DNA of 64,000 nt from Epiperipatus broadwayi (taxonomy: Eukaryota > Onychophora > Udeonychophora > Euonychophora > Peripatidae): the NCBI GenBank assembly GCA_028023455.1, contig JAQFVV010006449.1, forward strand, positions 1,286,812-1,350,811, written 5' to 3'. The notes under the pieces were generated by a model that was given only the letters and a program-made list of their open reading frames with translations, did no database searches and was not told the DNA's origin. This document shows positions 1 to 14,050 of the stretch, piece after piece. Positions within the stretch are counted from its first letter, which is position 1. Every line of letters starts with the position of its first letter. The translations under genes and the position numbers were made by a program.

Positions 1-230
1 GATTTTCGTTCAAAATTGAACCTTGCCAAGATTCTGGAATAAATGTATGAATTTAGTACAAGGTTCAATAAACTTGGGAGAAGAATGGATGTTAAATAGA
101 GATTGTAAACTATGAAAACATTTTTAGAGTTGGGATTGACTAATAGATGGTGTGTTATATGATATGTAAATCATGTGACTTTTTTTACTTATTTTAAGAT
201 CTTGACCAGGTTCAATTTTGAAGGAAAATC
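1..230. mobile_element. Fold-back / MITE-like element at the window edge
   Basis: Bases 1-32 and 199-230 are inverted copies with 3 mismatches in 32, around a 166-bp AT-rich middle. The left end may extend out of the window. No coding capacity. The right end and middle resemble 17070-17250. Confidence 0.65.
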
Positions 231-420
231 GATTTGATGAAAATAATTTTTGATTATAAAATACACTTCTATATTAAATTGATTTATGTTTCATATTCAG
301 TTGAGGAGATAGTATTTAAGAAAGATAACATAATGATTTTAAAAGGATGTTGCCTTAACAATAGTTTATAAGTATTGATTGTTATTGATAATTGGGATTG
401 TCTAATGTTGACTTTGTTTT

Positions 421-2490
<2,070 letters not shown>

Positions 2491-2496
2491 ATATAT

Positions 2497-2760
2497 AAAA
2501 TGTAAATAATTTAACGGTAAAAGAAATATTATATTTCAAATTCTTTAGTATAGCTTTCAATTACGTAGTAAGCCTTGTCAGCTTTAACTGAATTTCAATT
2601 TTTTTTTATTAATGTTACATATTTACATAACATTAAATTTACATAACATTAAAATTAAAAAAAAGTGAAATTTAATTAAAGCGGATGAGGATTACTATGT
2701 AAATGAAAGCGATACTAAAGAATTTGAAATATAATATTTCTTTTAAATTATTTACATTAT
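2497..2760. mobile_element. Fold-back element (MITE-like)
   Basis: The left arm (2497 to about 2625) and right arm (about 2632 to 2760) are imperfect reverse complements centred near 2628. They share TGTAAATAATTTA, then AAGAAATATTATATTTCAA, then TTCTTTAGTAT. Essentially no spacer and no ORF. Confidence 0.75.
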
Positions 2761-2998
2761 ATATATATAACTGGTACAATATAAATTAAGTGAAACTAAG
2801 AAATTTTCCAAGCTATGAATAAGACACTAATGAATATGTGGCCATGTATTAATTAAATTTTAATGTATTTTAATAAATATTAATTAGTTTCTGGAAATAC
2901 ACTATGATACTTGTACATTAAGTAAATTTTAAAAGAAACTTATTTCATTCCAAATTATATCTTTATGTCATAAAACAAGATATGCTCTCATTTTTATT

Positions 2999-3000
<2 letters not shown>

Positions 3001-3038
<38 letters not shown>

Positions 3039-3052
3039 TATATATATATAAT
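3001..3052. repeat. (TA)n microsatellite
   Basis: Two dinucleotide runs of TA separated by AAT. Confidence 0.9.
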
Positions 3053-3557
3053 TATGCATTCTCTGATATATACATGTGCATTCATGTGTGTGTAACTAAA
3101 CAGAAAGTAACTGAATCTTTCTATCATTTTCATAAAATAAGTAAAATTTGAAAAGAGATATGACAGCACCTATCTCTTAGTGTTTTTCTTATAAGTGCTT
3201 AGGTTATTTGTGTAATTTTAAATGAGGGAGTAAATTTTATTAATTGATTATATATATTTATAGAATAAATGATAACAATCAGCATTTAAGGAAATAATCA
3301 CAAGCCATAAACAATCTTAAATCTGGCTTATATATAAAAATTACATTATGTTTCCAGTAGTATCAATACATCTTCATTTAAATACATCACACTGTTAATA
3401 TTTATGGAGATATTTGTGTTGCTTTTTCATAGCTTATAAACAGTGCTTACTTCTGTTTAATTTATACGCACCCATACATATATACACACAAGCTATTTAT
3501 TTTGCTATTTTTATATTTGTGTTAAAATCTTTAAATTTACACATCAATATTTATTAG

Positions 3558-3622
3558 GATAAAAGTGAAGGTCTCCTTGTTTTCCTATATTATTCTTTTC
3601 CTGATTTGTGATTATGCAGTTG
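3558..3622 (+). CDS. Protease exon 1: signal peptide
   Basis: The frame from 3565 reads V/M-K-V-S-L-F-S-Y-I-I-L-F-L-I-C-D-Y-A-V, a textbook signal-peptide profile: a basic residue, about 12 hydrophobic residues, then small residues. The exon ends in a consensus donor (TTG|GTAAGA at 3623) in phase 1, and its last G joins TT of the next exon to give Val. The expected initiator at 3565 is GTG, not ATG, and the frame is closed by a stop at 3532-3534 with no ATG between. Either an upstream exon supplies the start (an AG acceptor lies at 3556-3557 and would leave the G at 3558 as the third codon base), or the start codon was mutated or miscalled. The left boundary is therefore tentative. Confidence 0.65.
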
Positions 3623-3628
3623 GTAAGA

Positions 3629-4028
<400 letters not shown>

Positions 4029-4149
4029 ATTATTACATTTCAACAATACACTTTATTGCACAAAACATGGGTTACATAGGTACTTTACAGCTGTATAGAT
4101 CTACATTGGTTCATGTGTATATTTATCATTCAATAAATGGCTTATGATT

Positions 4150-5165
4150 ACATAGGAATATTTTACTATGCCTGAATAATAATTTTGTATTTTATTATCA
4201 TTAATGTTTTCAATTCTGTCCTTTTTATGTTTGTTCATATATATCTTGAAGCCTGTCCATTGTTATTGCTATTTTAATCTCTACTGTTCATTGATAGCAT
4301 CTCAGATGCATCTTCATAGTGAGGTCAATTTCTTCATTGTAAAAATCAACTGTTTGTTAAAGTGTGTTAATTTGGTCATTTTCTATTTTTTCAGTTTTTA
4401 CTTTTTTTATACATCTATTTTTATTTAGGCATCAGCCTGGTTTTCTCTTTTGCTCTTCTTCTACTGATAGATTTGTGATATATCTCTGATTATTTCCTCC
4501 ATGATTTGTGTAATGGTATTGTTTATTATTAATGATATTTGTGGTGTATTGGAGTCATTGTTATTTGTTTTACTATTATCGAGTAGCTCTGTTTCTTTCA
4601 TTGCTGTTTCACATTTGTAGTTTTTTGTTTATCTAATCTTTGGGTTTTTTTATCATTAGTTTGGGTCAGATCTTTGTCTTCCCTTTTATTATTTCTTGTT
4701 CTGAATGCTTATTATGCACCAGGTTTGGTGCTAGCTCATCAATTTGTGAGATTGTGGTTTTTATTTAATTTTGGATGTTTAGTTGGTCTGATTCCTGCAT
4801 CTTCATTTGGTCTTCTCTGTTTGATATATTTATATTATCAGATATTTGTCTTTTTTTGTTTTTGTTTTTTTACTGTTTCTATTTACAGCTTATTTATCTT
4901 ACTTACATCTGTATATCTGCTATTTTTTGTATTTAGTTGATCTTTATTGGTATTCTCTATCTCATTTGTTGTCCACTTAGCATTATTTTGTTGTCTATAT
5001 AATAACTTTGCCTTATCTATTGTAGTAGGTTCACATCTGTTCCTTGCTCTAGTTTCTCTTGAGGCATATTGGATGAGATTAGGTGGCTTTTAGTGTTTAC
5101 GTTGATCATGCAATTTACTGCTAGGTGAATTCTGCAACCTTAGCATTGTGGTCCCAGACCTTTTA
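4150..5165 (-). pseudogene. Possible decayed retroelement coding remnant
   Basis: The T-rich + strand reads on the minus strand as interrupted but protein-like segments, for example around 5000-5100 (KAKLLYRQQNNAKWTTNEIE). The charged, Asn/Lys-rich composition resembles retrotransposon ORFs. No domain motif is recognisable, so the class cannot be named. Confidence 0.3.
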
Positions 5166-6270
5166 TTTGAAGAGTCAGAATAGACTAAAGTGATAAAATG
5201 AATGCATAAAACAATAGTTCTTTTTGTATAGTAATTTGCAGCTATGTATAAATTTTATGGAAGTCTATTTTTAATTGTAAATTAATTTTAGTATAAAAAT
5301 ATGTTTTACATGTTCAAATTACACAATGTTATTAAAAAATTACAAAGAATGTTTATGTGTTGTGTTTATGAAAGTATTTGTTTCCAACCATTGGAAACTT
5401 CATTATTACTGTAACCAAGGGGTTTCTAACTTGTATTCTTAAAAACAAACATTTTTACATAAGATGTAACTGGAGTCATGTATTTTTTTAGTTTTACATA
5501 AATATTTTACAAACATGTTTCATTAGTAAGCATAAATATGTAAACAATTTATTGAAAATACAATTTGTACTTACAAAATAGCAAAAAAAAATGTTTTCAA
5601 ATTTGTTCGTTTCTTTTATTAATGGGACAATAAGTTCAGTTATTGTTGGTTTCTTTCATTTTTGAAGACTTGTATGATATCTATAGAATACTGCCATCTT
5701 CAATTATTTCTTAAAGCAATACATTTATTTTCAATTTCCACAGCAAAAATTTTGAATTGGCAACTTAATATTAGGGATAATAAAAAAAATTGCAAAAAAG
5801 AGGCAGAGAAATAGCCTCCTGATTGAAACATGGGAAAATGAATAATCCAGTCATCAATGGAAGCTATCACTAAATATTGAATTGATCTACATTTTTTTGA
5901 ATGTATATTTGACTACTAATAATAACAATAAAACATGTGCTTAAGATACATATATAAAGTTAAATGCCTCTTATGGAATAAATATTTAATAACAAATAAT
6001 CAATATAATGATGATAACATGTTTATAAAAAGTATAACAAACCATACAATTACTTTCAGTTACTCTCTTAACTTTCTTCAACTGTCATTTAAATTCATAC
6101 ATAGTGAATTAAATGTTATGAAGTTATATCCCAAGATTCTGAAATTTAATATTAGGCTGACAGATTACATGTGTTCTATTTATAAAAATTATCTCCTTAA
6201 TAAAAAAATTATGATTTCTCTTCTCATAAAAGATCATAGCCTTTTCAAGATGAAAATTGAAAGTAGGTTT
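5166..6270. other. Intronic AT-rich stretch, no gene seen
   Basis: An open frame at 5935-6348 shows no family motif, is rich in Asn/Ile/Lys as expected from base composition, and runs through the palindrome below. I do not treat it as a gene. Confidence 0.6.
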
Positions 6271-6306
6271 TATGGTTGGTCTGTAATACTGTATTACAGA
6301 CCCAAC
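6268..6306. repeat. Short near-perfect palindrome
   Basis: GGTTGGTCTGTAATAC is followed after one T by its reverse complement GTATTACAGACCCAACC, with one extra C. The fold is a 16-17 bp hairpin with almost no loop. Confidence 0.8.
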
Positions 6307-7217
6307 CTACAGAAAATAATACTAACACCAGTATTACAATTAATATAACATTTATTTTATTCAGAAATATATACAATACATAATAATATAGTTATAATGT
6401 GAACTCTTGGTTCCAAGTTTTGTGGTTTTACCACTTCCACATACACTTTATAGCTTGGCTCATGGATAGGTAGAATGACTCTTCCAGCTGTACAAGACAG
6501 ATTGCCTTGATTCAACAATAGCCTTAACATTGTTGGGTTCTTTTGCGGACTTTCCTAGCTGCATGGACAACTAGTGTATTGCTATTAGGGAATGCTTACT
6601 GCTGTTCAGGGTACTAGAGCTTTCCTGGTAGAATATGTATCATCTTTGTAGGTCAAACAGAAATTTTCTCCCTTTTCTTTCAAAATGCTGACCATTTATA
6701 GCCAGATCCGTGACCTTACTGAAAAGATTTAGATTTAGTGAGCATCATTGCTTATTGACCTGTAATAATCATTTGCTATAGGTTTAGCTGTACAACAGAC
6801 TATTGGCCAGCAGCAAACAAAGCTTAATCTGATCAGATAAAGACAGAATCTGGATTAGTTCCCTTCTAAGGGAAAGGAGAACTATAACACTAGGGTTATT
6901 TTTTTCGTGATCAGAGATAACAGAAACTGTTATCTGATTTCTTTGACCATGTAAAAACATGTAAATTTGTCACCATATTTTTATATAAAAAATTCTTTAT
7001 CAGAAGAGAAACCATAATATAAGGTAAATTAAGGGGACAATTTTCATAAATATAAATAGAACAGCTACAATCTATCGACAATCTTCTAACTAAAAAGTGG
7101 GGAAGCTTGGAATATGATTTTACTTCCTCTATAAAAATGGCATTTAAAAAATATTATGAGATTATCTGAAAATACTTCAGTGGTCTGTTATAATTTTTAT
7201 AAGTATATTTTTACCAT

Positions 7218-7230
<13 letters not shown>
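6307..7230. other. Intron 1, no recognised element
   Basis: Slightly less AT-biased at 6410-6660, but no intact frame or motif found on either strand. Confidence 0.5.
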
Positions 7231-7256
<26 letters not shown>

Positions 7257-7258
7257 AT
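7216..7258. repeat. (TA)n(TG)n microsatellite
   Basis: TA run followed by a GT run, 50 bp upstream of exon 2. Confidence 0.9.
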
Positions 7259-7307
7259 GTTAAAGTGCATCATGCATGAATATAATAATTTAAAATTTTT
7301 ATTTCAG

Positions 7308-7453
7308 TTTCAATCTCCGATGGTGGATATGTAAATGATGATCATAATAAAATTTCACGCCCATCATATATCAAATATGGTCAGGTAGCCATGAAAAGAG
7401 CTAAGCGTTTAGCTGGAGCAAAATTAAGTGTAGAAGGAGAGGCCCCATGGATG
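7308..7453 (+). CDS. Protease exon 2: propeptide and mature N-terminus
   Basis: This exon has an acceptor ATTTCAG ending at 7307 and a donor ATG|GTAATT at 7454; length is 146 nt, entering in phase 1 and leaving in phase 0. It encodes about 33 propeptide residues without Cys, then a basic cluster KRAKR, then LAGAKLSVEGEAPWM. That last stretch aligns with the IVGG...GEFPWM start of S1A catalytic chains. Activation would cut after the last Arg. R-A-K-R fits the furin-type rule R-X-K/R-R, unlike the single Arg or Lys of most zymogens. The new N-terminal residue would be Leu instead of Ile/Val, and the second Ala instead of Val, both uncommon. No propeptide Cys tethers the activation peptide to the catalytic chain. 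Confidence 0.85.
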
Positions 7454-8044
7454 GTAATTTTATGTAATTTGTTTTCAATGTATTTATTTTGGCATTTATT
7501 TGCAAATATTTAACAAATAAGTATTAGAAACTATTCTAATCTTATTAAATAGGGAGAGATGTATAATATTTTTTTATTTAGTCATAAATATAATATTAGT
7601 TAAACTTAATAGTCATGATTTAAGATTGAATTTATTACCAACTTATTTATATACACCCAAAGTCAGGTTAAATTTTTTGTCTGTGCATATTTGAGTGTTT
7701 GCGAAAGTATTTGTGTCTATTTTTAATATTAATTCACACAATAAAAAGTTTACATTTCCAACATTATTTATAATTAATACATAAGTCTAAATTCAGGTGT
7801 AAATTGTAAATAAGTTGTTTTGTTGGTTTATTCTATCAAATACAAGTGATAACATGTAGAGGAAATTAACTTGGTCCAGTTTCTTCACAACATAAGATTA
7901 CTGTTAAGCTAAGATTAATAGCTAAGGTGAATCTATAAGTTTGTTATTAGTGAGCCCCTATTTATGGACTTAGCGCTTTCGGAGCACCTACAGCTCCATA
8001 ATCATAGTCCTTTTTACATGCTGTTGATTCTATGCAAATGCATG

Positions 8045-8525
8045 CAAATTATAACATCCACCTTTTCGAGATCGTGAAGCATGTGTCTTTCCTATTGATT
8101 GACATGACATCACTAGTGATGTAACATGCCTCCTTAATCTTCCTCTTAACATCGTTCCTCTCTGTGCACATGATGTTGGCTTTAGACGGCTCAAATCTAT
8201 GGCTTTGCTCCTGCTGATGATCAGAAAATACTGAGCTGCCCTCTCCTTTAGTTGTGGCTTTTGTATATATATATATATATATATGCTGAGCCAGTCTATT
8301 GATCACTGTGGCCCGAGTTTCCCCATAATATACCGAATCACATCCTGTCTGCGGGCACACAATTTTATAAACGACATGGGGGGTTTCTTCTATATTTCTT
8401 TTATCTTTGGTGTTGTTGATGAGCCTATTTGTGTTTGGAGGGGTTCTGAATCCAAGTTTGAATTCCTTCTGTAATATTTTACTGAAATTTTTAGCTACTG
8501 TAGATGTATAAAAGCCTATTATATT
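8045..8525 (-). pseudogene. Penelope-like retroelement C-terminus, GIY-YIG endonuclease
   Basis: On the minus strand the frame reads FYTSTVAKNFSKILQKEFKL, then a Lys/Asn-rich linker, then VVYKIVCPQTGCDSVYYGET and RLAQH. This is the Cys-containing GIY-YIG variant found at the C-terminus of Penelope-like elements (V-Y-K-I-x-C-x-x-C...Y-Y-G-E-T...R-L-x-x-H). The downstream part includes SSVFSDHQQEQSHRFEPSK and ends in an ISKRW-type tail, usual for these proteins. A (TA)n run at 8264-8284 interrupts the domain after the His, giving an artificial IYIYIY, so this copy is dead. The reverse transcriptase part is absent: the fragment is 5'-truncated. It lies in intron 2, antisense to the protease. Confidence 0.85.
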
Positions 8526-11500
8526 ATATTTTCAAATTTATTATTTCTTGAAAATTACATAAAAAATAAAGACTTTTGTTGATATTTTTCACCTGCAACC
8601 AGATATGTGAAGTAGTCTGACTGTGTCAGATATTTTACTAGATTTCTCACTGCAACAAAAATAGCTATTGAAAAATAACTATTATTTTAGCCACTCTGAA
8701 GTGCCAGAGATATCTCAGTTTCGTAAATTATTTCATAAAAAAACATAAGAAAAAGCCACAGCCGTCTCTGTCTTGGATTATTTGCTTTCGTGCTACTTAC
8801 TAAAAATAATCTTTGATATTTATAATCCTGTTTTTTCTCACATTGGTAACTTGCACTAGAAATATAAAATTGTCAAAAATAACTAAAGATGATATTTTTG
8901 TCTACCTGAAAGATATCAGAAAGTCTACACACATCATGTGAAGCTACATATTATATTTAACAGAATATTGTTCGGGATAAGACTGTCAGTAATATATTTA
9001 AAGATCTGAAAATATATTTACTGATGCAGCATGAACAAGCAACAGATACCAAGCATGCTTATCGATGACAAAACTGTTCAGTCACTGAATGGTCGAGTTC
9101 GCGAATGTCAAGGTACCATGTAGCATGGAAATGAAGCAGTATGTTTCAAGTATCAAATTTCTGCAGTTAAATGGTAATAGGCTCAAGATGAAGTTTGATA
9201 TGGATGATGTAACTTTTTACTTAAATATTTAGAAATTATTTGTTGTTAGTATTAAAAAAAGTACACTTGTCAGAGTAAAGAAAAAAATTAATGATGATAA
9301 TTATTTATAAATTAATATACTACAACAGACGCATTGTTTCACACGTATGGTTTGAAGTCCTCTCTCCCCAAATTGAAAACTGTTGAAATTAAAATAAAAA
9401 GCTGATGCAGTTATCAATGAATAAAAGTTAAAAAAAAAAAAAGAAATGAATAAGTGACAGCAATCAAGTATCACCTAGAGTATAAAACCGAAAATGGTTA
9501 AAAATTAAGAAGAAAAATCAATATTTTAAAATATTAAAAATTACCATTTAAAATGTAGTATTTTGTAAAAGTTTAATGTTTTTCATTTTAAAAATAGGAA
9601 GACTGTAATTAACAATTAATTAATAAAGACTGACATAGGCATAAAAGTCAATAAATATTTTTCAAGAACATCAGATATGATTTATCAAATCTGTTTCCAC
9701 GAAAAGTGGACTGCCAATAATGAGTCGAATGAAGACATGGACCTCAGAGAAATATCATCATCACCAATACAATTAGTGCTAGATCGATCTGAAGAACTAT
9801 TGATAAGAAAAGCATAAGACAATAAGTAGGGTAGTAGATATTGCTTAAAAGAGATTCAACAAAAATATTGTTTGGAAGTATCAAGACTATTACTAGTGGA
9901 CCAGCCACCATTAGTACTGCATAGTAAAATGCAGCTTATATGAATACCAGCCAATGAAGCTTGGAGCACAGTGAACATTAAAAAGAAGGAACTTATAACT
10001 ACTAAAGAATGAAAAAAACAAATTATTAAAATGGAATATCTGCACATGACTGGCTAAAAAGGAAACAACTCTTTTCTCTCCTCTGCCGCCTGGTTTATCA
10101 ATGGAAATAAAATGAAAACAATGCCTGTTAACTGACTGTTGACCCATTAGCTCTCAGAAAGCCCTTTTATTAATTGGAAGATTTATGTAGAACCACTAAC
10201 AGATGAAGGTTCAGGTAAGAAAGTTTATGTGTATTCATAATATTTGATAATATTTTGAAAACATATTTATTGAAATAATTTATAAAATAATGAAATGCTA
10301 CTTTCTGGATTGATTGCTTATAAAATAATGCAAAATGAAAATATATTTTTAAAAATGACTAATTTCTAAATGAAGCATACTGGAATAATAAGATAATATA
10401 GGTGTTATTAAAAGATGAACTGAAGATGCAAAAATGCTTTTGTTGATTTGAAAATAATTCTATAATGAACTTCATAATAATATGTGTTTACACAAAAGAA
10501 ATTATTGATTATAAAATGGCATTTATTATTTTACAAAATGCTTTCATAGAGTGAATTAAATCTGAATCCACATACACATAAATTAAAGAAGTGTTTGTAT
10601 TTGTTGTAATGGTCATATTTGTACATTCATGCAACAAAATTTAGAGTCCTGGCAAATTACACCATGGCTGATCTAGATGAGGTGTTGAGACTTTGAATCT
10701 GATCACACTTCAGTTCCTCCACCAACATGAGGCTACACTCAGAATTTCTTAGTTCATGTGCTGTCAGTAGTAAAGGGTGGATCAAGAGACTCAAAGAATA
10801 TTAATAAATTACTATAGACTTTAAATAAACAAACACATCCATGGCTGGCTAGACAATGCATTTGTTAATAATTAACATAATATTACAAAACTTAATTAAA
10901 AACTTGGTATGGATTATGAATGAAACTCGACACAGTTCTTATAATTTAATATATTTTAATTAATCAATATAAATCAAATAAACAGGAGTGTATTGAAGAA
11001 CACATGGAGGTATAAACAATGATGAGCAAGTAACAGAATCTTATCTGATGCCCTATATTTCCAAATGAGTTGGTTACAATTTTAATAATCTATGGTTTGT
11101 GATGGTTAAGCCAATGCAAGAATGAGTATTTATCACTATAAGAATAAAAGTTATTTAATAACACTTAATGAGCTGCAATAAGCTCTTTAGGCAGATTATA
11201 TATGTACAAATCAGATTATCTATTCAGATCAATGCTGAAAAATTGCATTACATTATGGAGGGATGAATTGGAGCTTTGTAGTATAACTTTAGATACTACA
11301 GCATATACATATTACTAGAAAAGTGTATATCAAGAATGTGTAGTTAACCAAGAGATTCAGCACCAAGTGCTCAGTTCCCATGCACCGTATGACTTGCTGT
11401 GAATAAAATAAACACATAGTTTGTTTATTGAAGCAGCTTATAAAAACAATCTAGACCCTCATGCTCCAGTTCTAAAAATGAGCTATCTGAACTAAGGAGA

Positions 11501-13390
11501 TGGGGTGGCCATTAAAACAGAAGCCCATTCATATAAAAAATATACAACAAGGCATATATGCATGTATGTGCTTCCTAAAGACACATTTGTCACACTAAAC
11601 ATAATATTAATTAATAACTAAAACTACACAAAATTATATAGTTTTTTATGTGAAACCACCACATGCCAGTTCATTAATTAGTATTTTTGAACATGCTAAA
11701 AAGAATACTTAAAAGTAATCTGAGTTCTTAATAATAAATCTACACAGTTTATAATATAACTAAAAGAGTATTAAAGCATATCTGGGACTTAAGCAATATT
11801 ATATAATATGATTTATAAATCATTCTTGCATTTATTAACTAATTACTTTATTACATGCAAACCAAATTTTAATGACAATAATAATAATAAGTTAAACATG
11901 ATAGCTTAACATATATATTTAGTTTTACAGAGTGGAGATTTGAGTGGGTGTGCTAAAGAGCAAACTTACTTAATTAGGAGAGCCTCTAATCATCTCTCCC
12001 CCTCAAACTTTATTCATAAAATTAATCTCCATTCTGAACTGGGCATAGAATAAATTATAAAATAAATAAATATAAAACAAATAAGAAAGACATGACCACA
12101 GATTAAATGTTAGAATAATAACTGAATAAGTTATTATTAACGATTTAGAGTTTTATATTTTAAATTAAGAGCCAAGTTTACAGGTATTATTTTAGAAGTT
12201 AAATTATAATTTTAAATCATATTTTATAGTGTGAAATTAGTTTGTAGTTTATTAAAACATTATTACAATTTAAGAGTTCATGCATGATTATTATTAGCTA
12301 GCTTAGGGTTTTAGAGATTTATTTTTAAATTTCTTAGAGTTATTTTAAAGAGCTCTGCAGGGAAATAGTTACCATGTCTTCTTTGTTGAGGCTCCTGTAG
12401 TTGATCATCACCATTTTTGGCTAAGCTGATCCATTTCAGATGTTGTTTTCTTAGCAGTCTGTGGGGGTTTGAGTATTGATCAATTTCTCCTGAGAAGGAA
12501 GTGGCAGAGGTTGCTATTACCCAAAAGTTCTCATAATAAAAACTTAACAAGTGAACCCCTTTAGCAAAACTTAAAGTTATTTATACCTAGAAAATTGGTA
12601 ATTTGAGTGACCTGTTTACAACTTTTACAAAAATTTCCCAGTAATTAAAAATTTATAAAATAATAACTTTGACCATTTCATGGTAAAAACAATAATGGTC
12701 AAACAGATCACTCCATGTTCTTAGTTTTTATTTTTAAAAGGCATTAAAAAATTTTCTCCAAGTTTGATTAATTATTTGCAGATGGTTTTCTAAGGATTAC
12801 AAGTTTTTATAACAACAGATAACTTTTTTTAAAAGAGTTTAAGTTTGTAAACATTTTAATATATATATATATGTATGTGTGACTACCACAAGAATTGAAA
12901 TTTATGTATGAAGGCCTTTAAATAAAGAATTTTTAAGTAAAAATAATGCAAATTTAAATTAATTTAAAAGAGTTGTAATGCTTTTAAATCTATTGCATTA
13001 TGGCTTCTTTCACATGTATGTAGGTAATTACACACATATAACAATGTTCATGCATTTAATTTAAATTAGATCATTTTATTAGATTTTAAATTTATAAATG
13101 TATATGCATTATATACATACAAATATTAATAAGGCTGTTGGACCTGAGCACATATATAAATACACAAACATACATGTAAATTTATATTATTTCATATAAA
13201 ATAAATTCTTAGAAGTTTATGTACATGGACTGGGATGGGTTTGAATTAGGGAAAAAGATACTACTATGGAGCATAGTAGGTGAAATGGGATGATGGCTAA
13301 GTAATACCATTTCAATGTGCATTAAGAAATTATAGAATAAAATTGATATATTATACACAGGTATAATAATTATTATGTACTTACATACCT
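8526..13390. other. Intron 2, mostly unrecognised AT-rich DNA
   Basis: No intact gene seen. An open minus-strand frame of 79 codons at 12311-12550 has protein-like composition but no family motif. A (TA)n run is at 12860-12872. Scattered less AT-rich blocks (10640-10760, 11930-12020, 12340-12520) may be old transposon scraps. Confidence 0.5.
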
Positions 13391-13419
13391 GAATACATAA
13401 TAGATGTAAATTGAGAAGT

Positions 13420-13890
13420 CATAAAGTAAATATTTCTAAATAAGTGGTTCAAACCCATATCTGGATAATATATTAAATAAAATACTTCTTATATAAGTGA
13501 CTCAAAACCACATTTTTATAATGTGTAAAATGAAATACTTCTAAATAAGTGGATCAAATCCACACCTGTATAATAAGTGAAATAAAATGAAAATACTCAC
13601 ATTTAAGTGACTCAAAACCACATCTACCCAATGTGTAAAATGAAATACTTCTAAATAAGTGGTTCAAATCTATATCTGAATAGTATGTTAAATAAAAATA
13701 AAATATTTTCATATAAGTCACTTAAAACTGCATCTATATAATATGTAAAATGAAATACTTCTAAGTAAAGGTTTCAAATCTGCACATGTTTAATATGTGA
13801 AATAAAATGGAAATCTTCCAAATAAATTACTCAAAACTGCATCTACATAATCTGTGAAGTAAAATTAAAAATGCTTCTGCATAATATATG
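13420..13890. repeat. Degenerate minisatellite, about 57-bp unit in alternating pairs
   Basis: At least eight copies of a unit starting like AAATACTTCTAAATAAGTGG, at about 13425, 13483, 13537, 13597, 13647, 13707, 13757 and 13813. Copies alternate between GTGG-T/A-TCAAA and GTGACTCAAAACCACAT, so the higher-order unit is a dimer of about 110-120 bp. Confidence 0.85.
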
Positions 13891-13929
13891 TCCACATGCC
13901 TGTAGTCAATGTGTGCTTATATTTATGTA

Positions 13930-14050
13930 GATTAAAATCAAATGTTTCTATACACCTAGATTTAAATTAAATGCTTCTATAAATTTGGCTTAAAATCAAA
14001 TGCTTCTACATACCTGGAAGAAATCAAATGCTTCTATACACCTGGATATG
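13930..14050. repeat. Short tandem repeat of an AAATCAAATGCTTCTA unit
   Basis: Four copies of AAATCAAATGCTTCTATACA-like units, spaced by about 35 bp and often followed by CCTGG. Probably a derivative of the neighbouring minisatellite, since the CTTCTA core is shared. Confidence 0.75.

Noticed and set aside
5935-6348. 137-codon open frame
   Set aside because: No motif, composition as expected from AT-rich DNA, and it contains a palindrome.
12311-12550. 79-codon minus-strand frame with protein-like text
   Set aside because: No family resemblance I can name; left as unrecognised.
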